Assembly: GCF_000308475.2 (NCBI RefSeq)
Contig: NZ_BAFT02000057.1
Location: 334,558 to 398,557 of the forward strand
Origin: Nocardia brasiliensis NBRC 14402
GTDB taxonomy: Bacteria > Actinomycetota > Actinomycetes > Mycobacteriales > Mycobacteriaceae
DNA: 64,000 nt
Reading direction: 5' to 3'
Shown: one piece after another, positions 8,774-16,752 of the stretch
Numbering within the stretch: the stretch's first letter is position 1
Layout of the letters: every line of letters begins with the position of its first letter
Translations under genes and position numbers: made by a program
The notes under the pieces: model-generated
What the model was told of the DNA's origin: nothing
What the model saw: the letters and a program-made list of their open reading frames with translations, nothing else
Database searches by the model: none

Positions 8774-9340
8774 TCAACGTTGTTCCCTTTCCAGCCTGTG
8801 CAGGTAGCGCAGCGAACGGCCTCGCATATCGGTGCTGAGGGGGTAGAGGTCGTGCTCGTCGAGGATCAGCCTGCGGAGGAATTCGACCATGTTGCAGGGG
8901 AAGAGGGTGAAGCTTGTGTCGGTGTGCCGCCCGCAGACCAGAACCGGCCACCGGTCGGGGTCGGGGTCGGTCGTCAGCCAGCACAGGATATCGGGACCCG
9001 ATGTGACACCCCAGGCGAGAATGTCCTGCGGGTCGATGTCGAGGCCATCCTGGCCGCCCAGCATTTCCCAAGTGTCACGGGCGTTCTCGGTCTCGGCCTC
9101 GAATGTTTGATCGTCCAGAAATCGGCTCTTCTTGGGCAAAGGCATGAGGATAGCCAGACCGGCGAACTCGTCGGCAGTGACGAGCTCGCCGGCGCCATAG
9201 ACGGACATGAACGCCATATAGTCACCTGGGAACCGTGTGCCCCATCGCAACTCAGCGGCAGACCAGTCGATCTCCTCGTCCGCACCTAGACCTCGCGGCA
9301 GGATTTTTGTGAGTGCGACGATGTCCTTCTGGTCTTCCAC
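8774..9340 (-). CDS. SMI1/KNR4 (SUKH)-type protein, orphan immunity candidate
   Basis: 188 residues from a GTG at 9340. The SUKH signature is clear in the first half: WSAAELRWGTRFPGDYMAFM, then YGAGEL and a following Leu-rich stretch (GLAILMPL). SUKH proteins are a large superfamily that often serve as immunity proteins against polymorphic or contact-dependent toxins, although some have other roles. The second half (GPDILCWLTTDPDPDRWPVL, then FTLFPCNMVEFLRRLI) fits the C-terminal part of this fold. No toxin gene is adjacent. The frame stays open upstream, but the extra N-terminus does not look like protein. Confidence 0.75.
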   Translation of the reverse strand: MEDQKDIVALTKILPRGLGADEEIDWSAAELRWGTRFPGDYMAFMSVYGAGELVTADEFAGLAILMPLPKKSRFLDDQTFEAETENARDTWEMLGGQDGLDIDPQDILAWGVTSGPDILCWLTTDPDPDRWPVLVCGRHTDTSFTLFPCNMVEFLRRLILDEHDLYPLSTDMRGRSLRYLHRLEREQR

Positions 9341-9408
9341 GGCAATCCGTTCGTCGAAACAGTGTTGGGTGCCAGGTGAGCTCGCGTACGACGGCCGCGT
9401 GGCAGGTG

Positions 9409-9615
9409 CTACTTGCCCTTGGAGCCGCTGGCGGACAGCGATTCCAGCAGACAACTCCAGTGCGCCGCGCCACCGGGGCAGCCGGGGGAGGCCACCTGAT
9501 CCGCCTGCTCGGTGGACTGCAGCGGCAGTCCGGCGGCGGAGGCCGGGATCGCGGTCGCCAAGGGTGCCATCAGGAGTACACCGGCGAGCAGACCGATACG
9601 AAGCTTGGTGCGCAT
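9409..9615 (-). CDS. Small secreted protein (68 aa)
   Basis: ATG at 9615 with AAGGAATT upstream. The N-terminus is a textbook signal peptide: MRTK, hydrophobic core IGLLAGVLLMAPLATA, cleavage after ASA. The mature part is about 43 residues, with two cysteines (PGCPGGAAHWSC) that could form one disulfide. No family recognised. The frame stays open upstream but lacks a start site there. Confidence 0.7.
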   Translation of the reverse strand: MRTKLRIGLLAGVLLMAPLATAIPASAAGLPLQSTEQADQVASPGCPGGAAHWSCLLESLSASGSKGK

Positions 9616-9948
9616 CACAATTCCTTTTCGGCGGCCGGGGAGGGGATCGGCCAGCGCAGCGAAGCTACCGAGACGACCGTTCCGCCCGACAGACCTCGAA
9701 ATGCCTGCCCCCGAAAGCGGGGGCGGCACAGCGGCTTACGCCGCTACGCGGCACGGGCCGGTCGCCTTCTGCGGACTCGACCATCGCGGCCGGAAGCCGG
9801 GCGGATCGCGTCCGACAGGCACCGCCCGAAACGCCCCGCGCGGCTGCCGTGGAACCACTGCGGTCTTCCGGGTAGGAATACTCATGATCCGCACCTCGAT
9901 CCGATGAACACTCAACACCGCGAGTCGAAATCCGAGAGGGCTGCGGTG
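9616..9948. other. Divergent promoter region with no gene seen
   Basis: 333 bases between the small secreted protein (minus strand) and the membrane protein (plus strand). Open frames crossing it are continuations without start sites. It presumably holds both promoters; no clear inverted repeat was found. Confidence 0.4.
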
Positions 9949-10461
9949 ATGGATCGAATGAGAAGGTGGGTCGTCGTGACCACGGTCGCGATCCCGGTGA
10001 TCCAGGCGGTGGACATCCTTGCCCGGTTCCTGACAGGGCGCGGCTGGATATTCGCCTTCGTCTTCGTCCTCGGCGCCCCGGTGTGGCTGCTGAACTTCGG
10101 CCTGCTGGCCTGGATGGCACGCGGAATGCTCTCCCCCACAAGTACTTTCGCCGAAGCGAGGCAATTCACCCGAGTCGGCATCTTGCTGCTGCTGTGGGCG
10201 TACGCTCTGGGCTTGACGCTCTTCTGCTGGTTCGCCGGAGACGGCGACGCATTCCGCAGCTGGCAGTCTCCGGCCGGCCGCCTACTCGGCGTGGACGACT
10301 CCGGCCGCCATTCCCCGCAATACTTGCAGTACGCCCATGGGTTCGGCATGGTCGGCCTGGCCCTCGGCTTCCTCGCTCTGTCCGGCGCCGTGTCCGTCTA
10401 CACAACGATCGGTGGCCGAGTCCCCGCGCCGAAACCAGCCCGTCCAGCGCCGACCGAGTAG
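9949..10461 (+). CDS. Four-helix membrane protein, function unknown
   Basis: 170 residues with four hydrophobic segments: WVVVTTVAIPVIQAVDILA, FAFVFVLGAPVWLLNFGLLA, GILLLLWAYALGLTLFCWFA and GFGMVGLALGFLALSGAVSV. The loop between TM3 and TM4 is polar. The ATG at 9949 is chosen for a GAGAGG site; an upstream ATG at 9904 lacks one. No family recognised. It converges on the DUF4189 gene, with a nested hairpin between. Confidence 0.65.
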   Translation: MDRMRRWVVVTTVAIPVIQAVDILARFLTGRGWIFAFVFVLGAPVWLLNFGLLAWMARGMLSPTSTFAEARQFTRVGILLLLWAYALGLTLFCWFAGDGDAFRSWQSPAGRLLGVDDSGRHSPQYLQYAHGFGMVGLALGFLALSGAVSVYTTIGGRVPAPKPARPAPTE

Positions 10462-10565
10462 ACCGCAGGCACCGGCTCAGGCCAAGCGTGCGCCGACGCG
10501 GCAGTGGGTTGCCGGTGTGAGACGCGTGCCGCGCTGTTCGAACCGGTCAGGAGTAGCCCTGGTCC

Positions 10566-10627
10566 GGGCGTGCACTTTCGGCTGATCCCAGGGGGTTTCC
10601 CCTCGTTAGAGCGAATAGTGCACGCCC
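10566..10627. terminator. Long nested hairpin between convergent genes
   Basis: Perfect 11-base arms GGGCGTGCACT (10566-10576) and AGTGCACGCCC (10617-10627) enclose 40 bases, which themselves contain a small AGGGG/CCCCT stem. It sits between the stops of the membrane protein and the DUF4189 gene, so a bidirectional terminator is the simplest reading. There is no U-tract on either side, and a small mobile-repeat origin is possible. Confidence 0.45.
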
Positions 10628-10700
10628 AGGCCGGATCACACCACAACAGCATCTCAGCGTACGAGTATCCGCTCTTGCCGAGGACCGTACTGGAACCAGA

Positions 10701-11111
10701 TCACGGCTGGGTGCAGGCATGTTCGCGATTGAACGCGCCGACGCTTCCGGTGCCGGTGGGCAGGTTGCGGGTGGCGTCTGCGAATGCCTCACCCGGCGTC
10801 GCCCCCTTACCGAAGCCCACGATCGGGAACCCCGCGACGATCGAGAGCGGACTCGTCACGACTGCACCACAGCCGTTCGCGAACGTCACCATCATCCGGC
10901 AGTCGATGATGCCTTGACCCTTGCACGCACGGTCGGCGGCTCGGATGGCGTCGGCTTCGGTCGGGTGGTTGACCGAAAACGCGTAGACGTTGCCCCACAC
11001 ACTGAGGGAACCGGCGCCCCAGTTGACCGGGTCGGCGGCGGCGGGCGGCGCCGCAAAAACGACGGCGGCACTCACCGAAAGCGCTGCGGCCGCAAAGAAT
11101 TTGCTGAACAT
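10701..11111 (-). CDS. Secreted DUF4189-family protein
   Basis: 136 residues. The signal peptide (MFSKFFAAAALSVSAAVVFA, cleavage after PAAA) is followed by a DUF4189-type domain: WGAGSLSVWGNVYAFSVNHP, regular Ala-rich helices (EADAIRAADRACKG), then DCRMMVTFANGCGAVV. Such proteins are numerous in Nocardia and mycobacteria and are small secreted domains of unknown function, usually disulfide-bonded; four cysteines are present here. The ATG is chosen because the signal peptide begins there. Confidence 0.8.
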   Translation of the reverse strand: MFSKFFAAAALSVSAAVVFAAPPAAADPVNWGAGSLSVWGNVYAFSVNHPTEADAIRAADRACKGQGIIDCRMMVTFANGCGAVVTSPLSIVAGFPIVGFGKGATPGEAFADATRNLPTGTGSVGAFNREHACTQP

Positions 11112-11439
11112 GTGGCGTGCTTCCTCTGCGCGCCGACCAGGGTGCGGCGATCGCATGGAAGATACCGCAGCACATGCACGCGAGATCGCCCCAAGTCTTG
11201 GGGGCACAGCAAAAACCGTCCCGGACTGCGGTATTCGTGACGGCTCTGCCGAAACCGATCTAGTCGCTTTGCCGAACACACTCGTCTACCGAGTTGCGAC
11301 GCGGGTGGTGCCGGGCTATCAGAATTACGCTCGGGACGGAGTCCTCGGTCCACCGCTGCCCGTGAAGGTGCCATAGAGCAAGCGGTCAGCCATCAAAGCT
11401 GATGACTGTTGGGGTGCGTTCGACTACCTTTGCTCGTCA
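11112..11439. other. Intergenic stretch
   Basis: 328 bases between the DUF4189 gene and the HNH fragment. It presumably holds the two divergent promoters. No supported gene or clear repeat seen. Confidence 0.4.
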
Positions 11440-11658
11440 ATGGACCACCGACCGCAGCCTTCTCGTCGTCAGACAGCAGCTGACAAGAAGACCTGCATAT
11501 TTTGTGACATGCCCGGTCGACTGACCGAGGAGCACGTCTTTGGTGATTGGCTACGTAAGCTCGGTTTCAAGAAAAACCTGGGACACACGCTGACCGAAGC
11601 ATCCTGTAATGCTGGTTACGGATCGGCGCCGCTGCCCAGGCTGACTCCCACTGAGTGA
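11440..11658 (+). pseudogene. N-terminal fragment of an HNH-type nuclease-like protein
   Basis: 72 residues. The segment CIFCDMPGRLTEEHVFGDWL is the characteristic start of HNH-like proteins (zinc-binding C-x-x-C followed by an L-T-x-E-H-V-F helix). The family normally runs to 200-300 residues with further metal-binding residues. Here the similarity dissolves after about residue 50, and the frame ends at TPTE. It is almost certainly a truncated remnant. No continuation was found downstream. Confidence 0.6.
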
Positions 11659-11707
11659 AGTACATTCGCTGTGGATCTTGCGGCGGGTCAACGCGGGTGG
11701 GTGTTTG

Positions 11708-11986
11708 ATGGTGGTCAAGATGTTCGGCGCTCTCGGACTGTTCAGCGGGATGATTGCCGTAGCGACGTTTCAGCTTTGGTGGATGCTGTCGCGTCCGCGG
11801 GTAGAAGTCGAAGTCGGTGCGGACTTCTATGGCTCGTCTCAGTCGTCGGGTGTCGTCACCGATGTCTACTACCCGGTTGTCGGCAGTTGGCTGTATTTAC
11901 TGTTGCTCGCTGCGCCGTTGGCTCTCGGGATCGCGATCGGAACTGCCTTGACACGCGCTGGCTGGAGTTTGTCTCGAGAGAGATGA
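11708..11986 (+). CDS. Small two-helix membrane protein, unknown
   Basis: 92 residues from an ATG at 11708. One membrane segment lies at the N-terminus (GALGLFSGMIAVATFQLWWM) and one near the C-terminus (WLYLLLLAAPLALGIAIGTA), separated by a ~35-residue polar loop (RPRVEVEVGADFYGSS). No family recognised. A TTG ten codons upstream is an alternative start. No nearby gene is an obvious partner. Confidence 0.5.
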   Translation: MVVKMFGALGLFSGMIAVATFQLWWMLSRPRVEVEVGADFYGSSQSSGVVTDVYYPVVGSWLYLLLLAAPLALGIAIGTALTRAGWSLSRER

Positions 11987-12104
11987 GCCGGGGAAGGGGC
12001 TCGTGGATGCGATCCTGTCCGTCGAAGGCGAAGTAGCACCGAAATGCCGAATTGAGGATATCTGGCCGGGAGTTCTCGCTTCCTTGTTCGAGGGGAAGGC
12101 CAGA

Positions 12105-12815
12105 TCATGTCGGAGCAACGACCAGGGCGATCGCGGCATTGAGAATGATGCCGATACCGATACCGCCCACGGTCCATCCGAGAGCTTTGGCGCTGTTGCG
12201 GCTCAGCCATTCGTTGATTCGTTGCAGGAATGGATCGACCCGCTGGTGCAGGGCGAAACGGGCCAGGGCTAAGGCGATGGCGGGCAGGGTCATGACGATG
12301 CAGTAGCCGGCCAGCGTGATACCGATCAGGTGCCAGGCGAGATCGGCGTTGGCGAGCAGGCCGACCGCGGCGAGGTAGGGCAGCATGGTGGCGACTTCCA
12401 GCGCGGCCGCGACGAGCGCGAGTTTCATGAGGCTTCCCGCACTGCCGGTGCCCGACATCGTCCTGGACCGCCAGAGTTGGATGTTGCCGGGACGGCCGGC
12501 GCGCTGTGCGGCCCTGGCCTCGAGCCGATAGCTCAGCGCGATGACGAGTGCGCCGAGGACCAGCTGCCCGATCCGAAGCGGCACTGGCGGAATGTCGATG
12601 CTACCCACCGCCTCCAGCGCCGCGTCCGCGCCGAGCACCAGCAGGATTCCGACACCGAGGTAGAACGTCGCGACCGTTGCGAGGTAGACCGCGATTCGCC
12701 CGGCCCGCAGCCGTCCTGGAGCCAATAGCAACCAGATCGGGATGAGCAGCGTGCCGAAACTGGTGCTGTCGACAAGCGCCAGTGCGACCAACGCCGCAAC
12801 AAGGGTGACAGTCAT
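12105..12815 (-). CDS. GAP-family (Sap-like) membrane protein
   Basis: 236 residues with six hydrophobic segments and a polar central loop (RLEARAAQRAGRPGNIQLWR). The N-terminal stretch LVALALVDSTSFGTLLIPIW is typical of the GAP/LysE-superfamily branch; its best-known mycobacterial member (Gap) is needed for glycopeptidolipid transport to the cell surface. Here the function is inferred as envelope-related transport. The ATG at 12815 has GAGGAACCG upstream; the ten extra upstream residues are not needed. No lipid-biosynthesis genes are adjacent. Confidence 0.75.
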   Translation of the reverse strand: MTVTLVAALVALALVDSTSFGTLLIPIWLLLAPGRLRAGRIAVYLATVATFYLGVGILLVLGADAALEAVGSIDIPPVPLRIGQLVLGALVIALSYRLEARAAQRAGRPGNIQLWRSRTMSGTGSAGSLMKLALVAAALEVATMLPYLAAVGLLANADLAWHLIGITLAGYCIVMTLPAIALALARFALHQRVDPFLQRINEWLSRNSAKALGWTVGGIGIGIILNAAIALVVAPT

Positions 12816-12969
12816 CGGTTCCTCTCGGTTCGACTTCTGTCCCATCGTCGTGGAGCCGACCTTGTGTCCCCGTCCTCCTAAAGGACGAGCGGGGGTCGCA
12901 TATCAACTGCAGTTCACCCGTGGTCACCGTTCGAGGCATTCGGGCAGTCGGCTCGCACAACTGAGTGCA

Positions 12970-12987
12970 CGCTCATGCCGCATATCG
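12970..12987. repeat. Direct repeat, left copy (18 bp)
   Basis: CGCTCATGCCGCATATCG, identical to 15884-15901 in the same orientation. Both copies lie in non-coding DNA. The copies bracket an integrase remnant, the cysteine synthase-like gene, its HxlR regulator and an unknown acidic protein. Confidence 0.7.
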
Positions 12988-13009
12988 TGTGGTCTCAGCC
13001 AGATTGATC

Positions 13010-13145
13010 GTCGAGATAGGCGATCTTGGAGTCCGGTCTCCGAGCGCTTGATGAGGTCGAAGGGTGTTGTAGTCCCGAAGAACCGCTCGATCACCCCGTT
13101 GGTCTGCGGGGAACGTGCCCCGGCGCGGACGTGCCGCAGCGCTGG
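13010..13145 (-). pseudogene. Integrase-core transposase remnant
   Basis: Minus-strand translation gives two pieces of a DDE integrase core of the IS3/IS481 type in different frames: RSPQTNGVIERFFGT (holding the catalytic-Glu region) and, directly after, YNTLRPHQALGDRTP (the conserved C-terminal end). In an intact transposase some 25-30 residues lie between them, so there has been an internal deletion with a frame change. No terminal inverted repeats identified. It is an old, dead insertion sequence. Confidence 0.75.
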
Positions 13146-13155
13146 GTCGAGTGTT

Positions 13156-14088
13156 TCAGGGTCGGCTCGCCCGGAACACAGTGGTGCTCAGGTATTTCAG
13201 GCCGGAGTCCACAGCGATGGTGGCGTCGGGACCGAGTCGACGGCCGAGTTCGATCGCCGCGACAATGTTTGCGCCGGAGGACGTTCCGGTGAAAAGCGCT
13301 TCTTCCTTCGCGAGTCGCCGTGCCATGGCTTCGGCCTCAGCGGTTGGCACGGGGCTGATCTCATCAGGGAGGTCGGGATCCCACATCGGGGGTTCATAAC
13401 CGATGCCGATGCCTTCGATGAGATGCGCGCCGGGGTTCCCGCCGGAGAGCACCGCCGATTCGGCCGGCTCGACCGCGACCACCTGCAGGCGCGGATTGTG
13501 TTGTCGCAGCGGTGTGGTCGCCCCGCGCAGCGATGCTGCGGTGCCGACTGCTTGGACGAAGCCGTCGACGCGGCCAGCCGTTTGTTCCCAAATCTCTTCG
13601 CCCAAGGAGTGATAACCAGCGATGCTGGCCGTGTTGGTGAGCTGATCGGTCCAGTGGGTATCGGGTCGGCGGCCGAATTCGGCTGCGGTATCGATCATTT
13701 CGTGGATCAGCTGCTTGGTGATCTGTCCGTTCGCACTCGGAATCAGGGTGAGTTCGGCATCCAGCGCGGCCATCTGGATCAGCTTGTCCTCGCTGAACAC
13801 TGCCGAACTGACGATCCGCAGCCGGTATCCGCGCACCGCGCAGACCAGGGCCAGCGCGGCACCGGTACTGCCGCCGGTGTATTCGACGACGGTGCCGCCA
13901 GGCTGTAGCCGGCCATCGGCCTCGGCAGCGGCAATCATGGCCTGTGCCATCCGGTCTTTCATGCTGCCGGTCGGGTTGTGTCCTTCGACCTTCACCAGAA
14001 TGGTCGCGCAGTCCGCGGGCACCACCCGCTGCAGTCGCACAAGCGGTGTGCGGCCGATCGCCGTCAGCACACTGGAGCCGATTTCCAT
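13156..14088 (-). CDS. PLP-dependent cysteine synthase-family protein
   Basis: 310 residues, fold-type II PLP enzyme of the cysteine synthase / cystathionine beta-synthase family. The Schiff-base lysine is K44 in PTGSMKDR; the substrate loop is EYTGGSTG; the phosphate-binding glycine loop is seen as AVGTAAS; and a PLP-ring serine-type region lies near the end. It catalyses beta-replacement on an O-acylated serine or a related amino acid, but the specific reaction cannot be read. It is divergent from an HxlR regulator with a perfect inverted repeat between, so it is a regulated accessory enzyme and may not be housekeeping CysK. Confidence 0.87.
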   Translation of the reverse strand: MEIGSSVLTAIGRTPLVRLQRVVPADCATILVKVEGHNPTGSMKDRMAQAMIAAAEADGRLQPGGTVVEYTGGSTGAALALVCAVRGYRLRIVSSAVFSEDKLIQMAALDAELTLIPSANGQITKQLIHEMIDTAAEFGRRPDTHWTDQLTNTASIAGYHSLGEEIWEQTAGRVDGFVQAVGTAASLRGATTPLRQHNPRLQVVAVEPAESAVLSGGNPGAHLIEGIGIGYEPPMWDPDLPDEISPVPTAEAEAMARRLAKEEALFTGTSSGANIVAAIELGRRLGPDATIAVDSGLKYLSTTVFRASRP

Positions 14089-14157
14089 GGATTACTCGCC
14101 CTTCCCGAGGCGTACACCGACGTTGTCGATCATCGGCGCATCGCCGCGGCGCCGGAA

Positions 14158-14172
14158 GTTCAATTCTTGAAC
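14158..14172. promoter_or_regulatory. Likely HxlR operator (inverted repeat)
   Basis: Perfect inverted repeat GTTCAA-TTC-TTGAAC in the 119-base region between the divergent cysteine synthase-like and HxlR genes. HxlR/MarR-type winged-helix dimers bind sites of this size. Confidence 0.6.
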
Positions 14173-14207
14173 CGTGCACGCCGCCATGCGGCACGTACGC
14201 TGCGGGT

Positions 14208-14870
14208 ATGGGTGGTTACGGACAGTTCTGCGCCGTGGCGCGGGCACTGGATGTGCTCGGTGAGCGTTGGACGCTGTTGATCGTTCGTGAACTGCTGCTC
14301 GGCGCGTCGAGCTTCGGTGACCTGTCCCGAGGGCTGCCGCGGATTCCCCGGGCAACCCTGTCGGCGCGGCTGCGGACGCTGCGCGCCGCCGGAGTCGTCG
14401 AGGGTTATCGCCTCACCGACGCCGGCGCCGCGCTCGCCCCGGTGGTCCGCGAGTTGGCCAGATGGGCGATCACGACCGACAGCGCCGCCTTGACCGAGGA
14501 CGATCTCGACACCGCCGCCCTCACCTGGGACATGCGCCGACGCGTCGATACCGCCGCGCTGCCCGACCGCCGAGTCGTGGTCGCCATCGAATTCACCGAC
14601 AGACCGGCCTCCGACCGCAGGTTCTGGCTACATCTGGATCGGGCCGGCGTGGACCTGTGCCGAGACGACACCGGCGCGCCTATCGACATCTGGCTCACCA
14701 CACCCACCCGAGCGACAACCGAATGGTGGCTCGGGAATCTCTCCTGGTCGCAACTGCTTCGACAGCCCGGAGTCCAGGTGCACGGTGACCTGGCACTGCA
14801 ACGTCAGATACCGCGCTGGTTCACCCGCTATGTATTCACCCCCGATTCCCTCGGAGCAAACTCGACCTGA
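14208..14870 (+). CDS. HxlR-family winged-helix regulator
   Basis: 220 residues. The first ~95 are the HxlR winged helix: CAVARALDVLGERWTLLIVRE, a helix around SFGDLSRGLPRIPRATLSAR, and a wing GVVEGYRLTDAGAAL. The C-terminal ~110 residues are longer than in minimal HxlR proteins and form an SCP2-like or ligand domain. Members sense electrophiles or oxidants, often through the conserved N-terminal Cys, which is present here as C8. It probably controls the divergent PLP enzyme through the inverted repeat at 14158-14172. Confidence 0.88.
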   Translation: MGGYGQFCAVARALDVLGERWTLLIVRELLLGASSFGDLSRGLPRIPRATLSARLRTLRAAGVVEGYRLTDAGAALAPVVRELARWAITTDSAALTEDDLDTAALTWDMRRRVDTAALPDRRVVVAIEFTDRPASDRRFWLHLDRAGVDLCRDDTGAPIDIWLTTPTRATTEWWLGNLSWSQLLRQPGVQVHGDLALQRQIPRWFTRYVFTPDSLGANST

Positions 14871-15131
14871 GGTGTCATGACATCGAGGTGATTTCGCGCG
14901 AGGCGGTTGTTGGTGAACTCGTGCTTCGGATCACCGTCGGTCCACCGTGTCAGGCGGTCTCAGTCGAGCGTCTCGGCCGCCGATGTGCACAGCTATCACG
15001 CGATTCATGGAAGGCTTGCAGCGGCTCACGACGCTGGAGGATGGCCTGTCTACTCGGGAGGGGCATGCACTGTCGGTATGTGCGGCTAGTCTCCCGAATC
15101 GAGGGCTGTCTTGCTTATCGATTGGAGCATT

Positions 15132-15812
15132 GTGGGATTCACGACTGTCGACCTGCCGGACCCACAGCTGCTGTGGGATGACTGGGCGGTCTGCGCGGCT
15201 GTCGATAGTGCAGCTCGCGACGGAAGCTCGGTAGAGGTAAAGGAGCTGAGGGCGCGGTACCGGTTCGCCCACTATGACGACGGCGGCGGTAACTGGGCGG
15301 AACTGGTGCTGCTGCCGGAAAACCGAGCGGTGTTGTGCGGGCGTGACCTCGAGTTCTCCCGGACTTACTTTCGCGAAAGCATGGACGGTGTCGAGGAGAT
15401 CGATGTGCTCGCAGGGGTGCCGGACTGGTGGCGGAGCGTGATCGATGATCTCGACAACGACCCGGCAAGTTGGGCACCGGTCATATCCTTCACCTACGGG
15501 TTCGATGGAAGCCATTGGCGTCGTGTTGATTACGATGTCGACGACGGGTTCGCCGGGGCGATGCCGGATGTTGGGGATTTTGTCCGAGAAATCCTTATGG
15601 ATGCCGCACAGAGCGTCCTCGACGAGGATGACGAGGGACTCGAACCCGACCGGGCGGCTCTCGAGGATTTCGAGCCCGATGACGCAGCCCTCGAGGCTTT
15701 GTGGACGGCTGGCCGTCATTTGACTGCCGGGCACCTGCGCGCCGCTTTCGGTCCAGTTGCCGCGCACTGTGATGTCGACCGCGGTGTGCGCGCAGCTGCT
15801 GAGTTTCGGTGA
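15132..15812 (+). CDS. Acidic cytosolic protein, unknown; candidate immunity protein
   Basis: 226 residues from a GTG at 15132 with TTGGAG just upstream. No signal peptide or membrane segment. It is strongly acidic, with a run of acidic residues in the C-terminal third (LDEDDEGLEPDRAALEDFEP) and many aromatics (WDDWAV, GVPDWWRSVIDD, GFDGSHWRRVDYDVDD). I do not recognise a family. Acidic, tryptophan-rich, single-domain cytosolic proteins in accessory regions next to SUKH and Imm7 genes are often immunity proteins; that is inference only. Confidence 0.6.
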   Translation: MGFTTVDLPDPQLLWDDWAVCAAVDSAARDGSSVEVKELRARYRFAHYDDGGGNWAELVLLPENRAVLCGRDLEFSRTYFRESMDGVEEIDVLAGVPDWWRSVIDDLDNDPASWAPVISFTYGFDGSHWRRVDYDVDDGFAGAMPDVGDFVREILMDAAQSVLDEDDEGLEPDRAALEDFEPDDAALEALWTAGRHLTAGHLRAAFGPVAAHCDVDRGVRAAAEFR

Positions 15813-16133
15813 CGCGGCGGACCGTTCGAGGGCGGCCTTTCAGTCGCTGGAGCACCTGATGTCGAGCTGAGAGCGGGACCGCGCGCTCATGCCGCATATC
15901 GCGCTTACTCGGCAGTGAGCACCCTCAGGGATCCGTTGCCGAACTAGCCCGAACGTCGGCCGATGCGCCCAGCGAAATCCAGATCCTTTCAGGTCGATGG
16001 CGGTTCGCGGGTCGGGGCGATCATTCATCACCGAACGCCGAGGCTGCCGCGAAAGCAGTGGTCTTGTGCAGGGTATCGAGTCGATCTGTGCCGCGCCGGC
16101 GCGCTCGGTGAAACATCGGCCACCGGAGGGTCG
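15813..16133. other. Gap containing the right 18-bp direct repeat
   Basis: 321 bases with no supported gene. It contains the right copy of the 18-base direct repeat at 15884-15901. Confidence 0.5.
15884..15901. repeat. Direct repeat, right copy (18 bp)
   Basis: CGCTCATGCCGCATATCG, identical to 12970-12987, 2.9 kb away in the same orientation. The identity does not extend beyond this core. Confidence 0.7.
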
Positions 16134-16355
16134 ATGTCGACCAGCGTGGAGATCAATCACGCGCCTGGCTACGCTATGCACTCTGATCATGCCCCTGCCG
16201 TCGCTTTGCTCATCGGAATCCTCGTCCTCACCATCCTCGTAATGGTGACGCTCTGGTGGCGCGGCAAGTCTTGGCTTGTGGTGGTGCTCGGTGGGGTAGC
16301 TGCGGTGATCGTCGGCTACGTCGCGGGTATGGCGGCGATCTTTCTGCTGTGGTGA
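16134..16355 (+). CDS. Small two-helix membrane protein (73 aa)
   Basis: ATG with GGAGGG three bases upstream. Two hydrophobic segments, ALLIGILVLTILVMVTLWW and WLVVVLGGVAAVIVGYVAGM, are separated by a short positive loop (RGKS), so both ends probably face outward. The ~20-residue N-terminus is His-rich and polar. No family recognised. Confidence 0.6.
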   Translation: MSTSVEINHAPGYAMHSDHAPAVALLIGILVLTILVMVTLWWRGKSWLVVVLGGVAAVIVGYVAGMAAIFLLW

Positions 16356-16752
16356 AGACGTGGTGTCGATCGCTCAATGGCCATTGGCGTGAGGCTCGGT
16401 CGGAGGTTTTCGGTTGGCGGACCGAGTCGTCCTCCCAGCAGCAGGATCTCGTTGGCCCGGATCGCGTAGTGGAGAATGGCTGCGTGAGTGGCACGCGAAC
16501 TCCTCACACCCGGTCGTGGGGTCGATCGGTCGCTTCGTAAAGAGGAAGACCTCTCGGAATCGACCTCCATCAACCGATTCGGCAACGCTGCTCGGCGGGC
16601 GGGAGGCCTCTCCTGGCTCGCCATCAACTACCCGGCTCCGGCCCGACAACCACCCGTTCACCAACGTCCGCGCAAGAGAACTCCTTCGCTCAATGGCCAC
16701 GGGGCATCGAAGGAAATCGAACCCTCGAGTTGCAGGTAACGGCGCGCCAGAT
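16356..16752. other. Gap with no recognisable gene
   Basis: 397 bases downstream of both the small membrane protein and the Imm7 gene, which converge here. A minus-strand piece (AILHYAIRANEILLLGG) looks protein-like but is short and lacks context. Probably decayed accessory DNA. Confidence 0.4.
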
